A stretch of DNA of 64,000 bases from Candidatus Liberibacter solanacearum CLso-ZC1. Its GTDB lineage: Bacteria; Pseudomonadota; Alphaproteobacteria; Rhizobiales; Rhizobiaceae. Position numbers and translations under genes: made by a program. Of this stretch, positions 63,575 through 64,000 are shown in pieces (the stretch's first letter is position 1; each line of letters opens with the position of its first letter). Location of the stretch: contig NC_014774.1 of assembly GCF_000183665.1 (NCBI RefSeq), forward strand, positions 1,127,302-1,191,301, written 5' to 3'. Under the pieces are notes generated by a model. It was not told the DNA's origin. It worked only from the letters and a program-made list of their open reading frames with translations, and searched no databases.

Positions 63575-64000
63575 TTAAGGTTTTGATTTTGAAGATATTT
63601 TACGCCATTTCTGCACATTCACGCCATGATCTTTAAAATTTTTAGAAAAAAAATGCCCTCCTCGACCATCACTCACAAAATATAAATCGTCAGTTTGCAA
63701 CGGCTTTGCAACGGCTTCTAAAGATAAGCGACTCGGATTAGAAATAGCAGTTGGAGGTAATCCATTGACAAGATAACTATTATAAGGTGTTTTTTTATAA
63801 AAATCAGAACGCTTTAATTGTCTCTCTGCCAACTCATAATCCCCCTCAAATGCACCGTAAATGACTGTTGAATCAGCCTGAAGCCTAATAGAGTTTGAAA
63901 GACGATTTATAAATACAGATGCGACATGAGGACGCTCATCCGAACGAGATGTCTCTTTTTCAACGATAGAAGCAAGAATAACCAAATCCTCTTTGCTCTT
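63575..64000 (-). CDS. mltG: Endolytic murein transglycosylase MltG, C-terminal part only
   Basis: Membrane-anchored lytic transglycosylase that ends nascent glycan strands. The visible 141 codons carry the family core: VILASIVEKETS with the catalytic Glu, RPHVASVFINRL, LQADSTVIYGAF, YNSYLVNGLPPTAISNPS and the ending LYFVSDGRGGHFF. The frame is open to the window edge, so the N-terminus and membrane anchor lie outside. Confidence 0.95.
   Translation of the reverse strand, partial: KSKEDLVILASIVEKETSRSDERPHVASVFINRLSNSIRLQADSTVIYGAFEGDYELAERQLKRSDFYKKTPYNSYLVNGLPPTAISNPSRLSLEAVAKPLQTDDLYFVSDGRGGHFFSKNFKDHGVNVQKWRKISSKSKP

Noticed and set aside
63409..63636. Plus-strand 75-residue frame before mltG
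   Set aside because: Its 3' end runs antisense into mltG; the composition is lysine/phenylalanine-rich as expected by chance in AT-rich DNA.

Overview
The window is AT-rich alphaproteobacterial chromosome. Gene content and order point to Rhizobiales: adk lies between secY and rpsM, lsrB beside trxB, argS-dgt-erpA-xth are together, and rplM-rpsI-argC are together. Low GC, long non-coding gaps, a decaying oxidoreductase and shortened or degenerate proteins fit a reduced, host-restricted member, most likely a 'Candidatus Liberibacter'-type bacterium. The EF-Tu resembles what I recall of Liberibacter EF-Tu but is not identical to the asiaticus version I remember, so I do not name the species. I see no prophage, insertion sequence, CRISPR array or rRNA operon.

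Layout. 1-3700 (minus): ppa (cut by the window edge), typA, argG. 3934-22427 (minus): one uninterrupted str-S10-spc-alpha translation cluster from rpsL to rplQ, including fusA, tuf, secY, adk and rpoA. 22428-23163: a long divergent intergenic region. 23164-25638 (plus): accB-accC-aat. 25745-32923 (minus): the proteostasis genes lon, clpX and clpP, then the ABC-F ATPase ettA. 32979-34284 (plus): a degenerate alpha/beta hydrolase and tRNA-Lys. 34583-36027 (minus): smpB, dapA. 36727-39647 (plus): polA. 39750-45829 (minus): gpmA, dapB, glk, a SCO-type copper protein, lsrB, trxB. 46359-51224 (minus): a membrane protein that has lost its SPOR domain, argS, dgt. 51323-52464 (plus): erpA, xthA. 52640-54691 (minus): rpoD. 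55251-57123 (plus): a small accessory patch with a dead quinone oxidoreductase and a TadG-like/phosphoesterase-like fusion. 57496-59589 (plus): rplM-rpsI-argC. 59618-61824 (minus): truA-fmt-def. 62463-64000: a small DMT/SMR-like membrane protein, a CAU tRNA, and mltG (cut by the edge).

Most of the window is core translation, proteolysis, fatty-acid and lysine/arginine biosynthesis and redox homeostasis. The points most worth a second look are these. (1) Three otherwise intact genes (rpsG, polA, the SCO protein) are each broken by one missing base in a poly-A run; each break lies on a canonical -1 slippery heptamer in the right phase. (2) A predicted exported fusion has a TadG-like membrane anchor and a calcineurin-like phosphoesterase domain whose metal ligands are mostly replaced. 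(3) The EF-Tu N-terminus differs at the region plants sense as elf18. (4) PolA appears to lack the proofreading active site. (5) The str-operon leader and the erpA leader each contain mutually exclusive hairpins.
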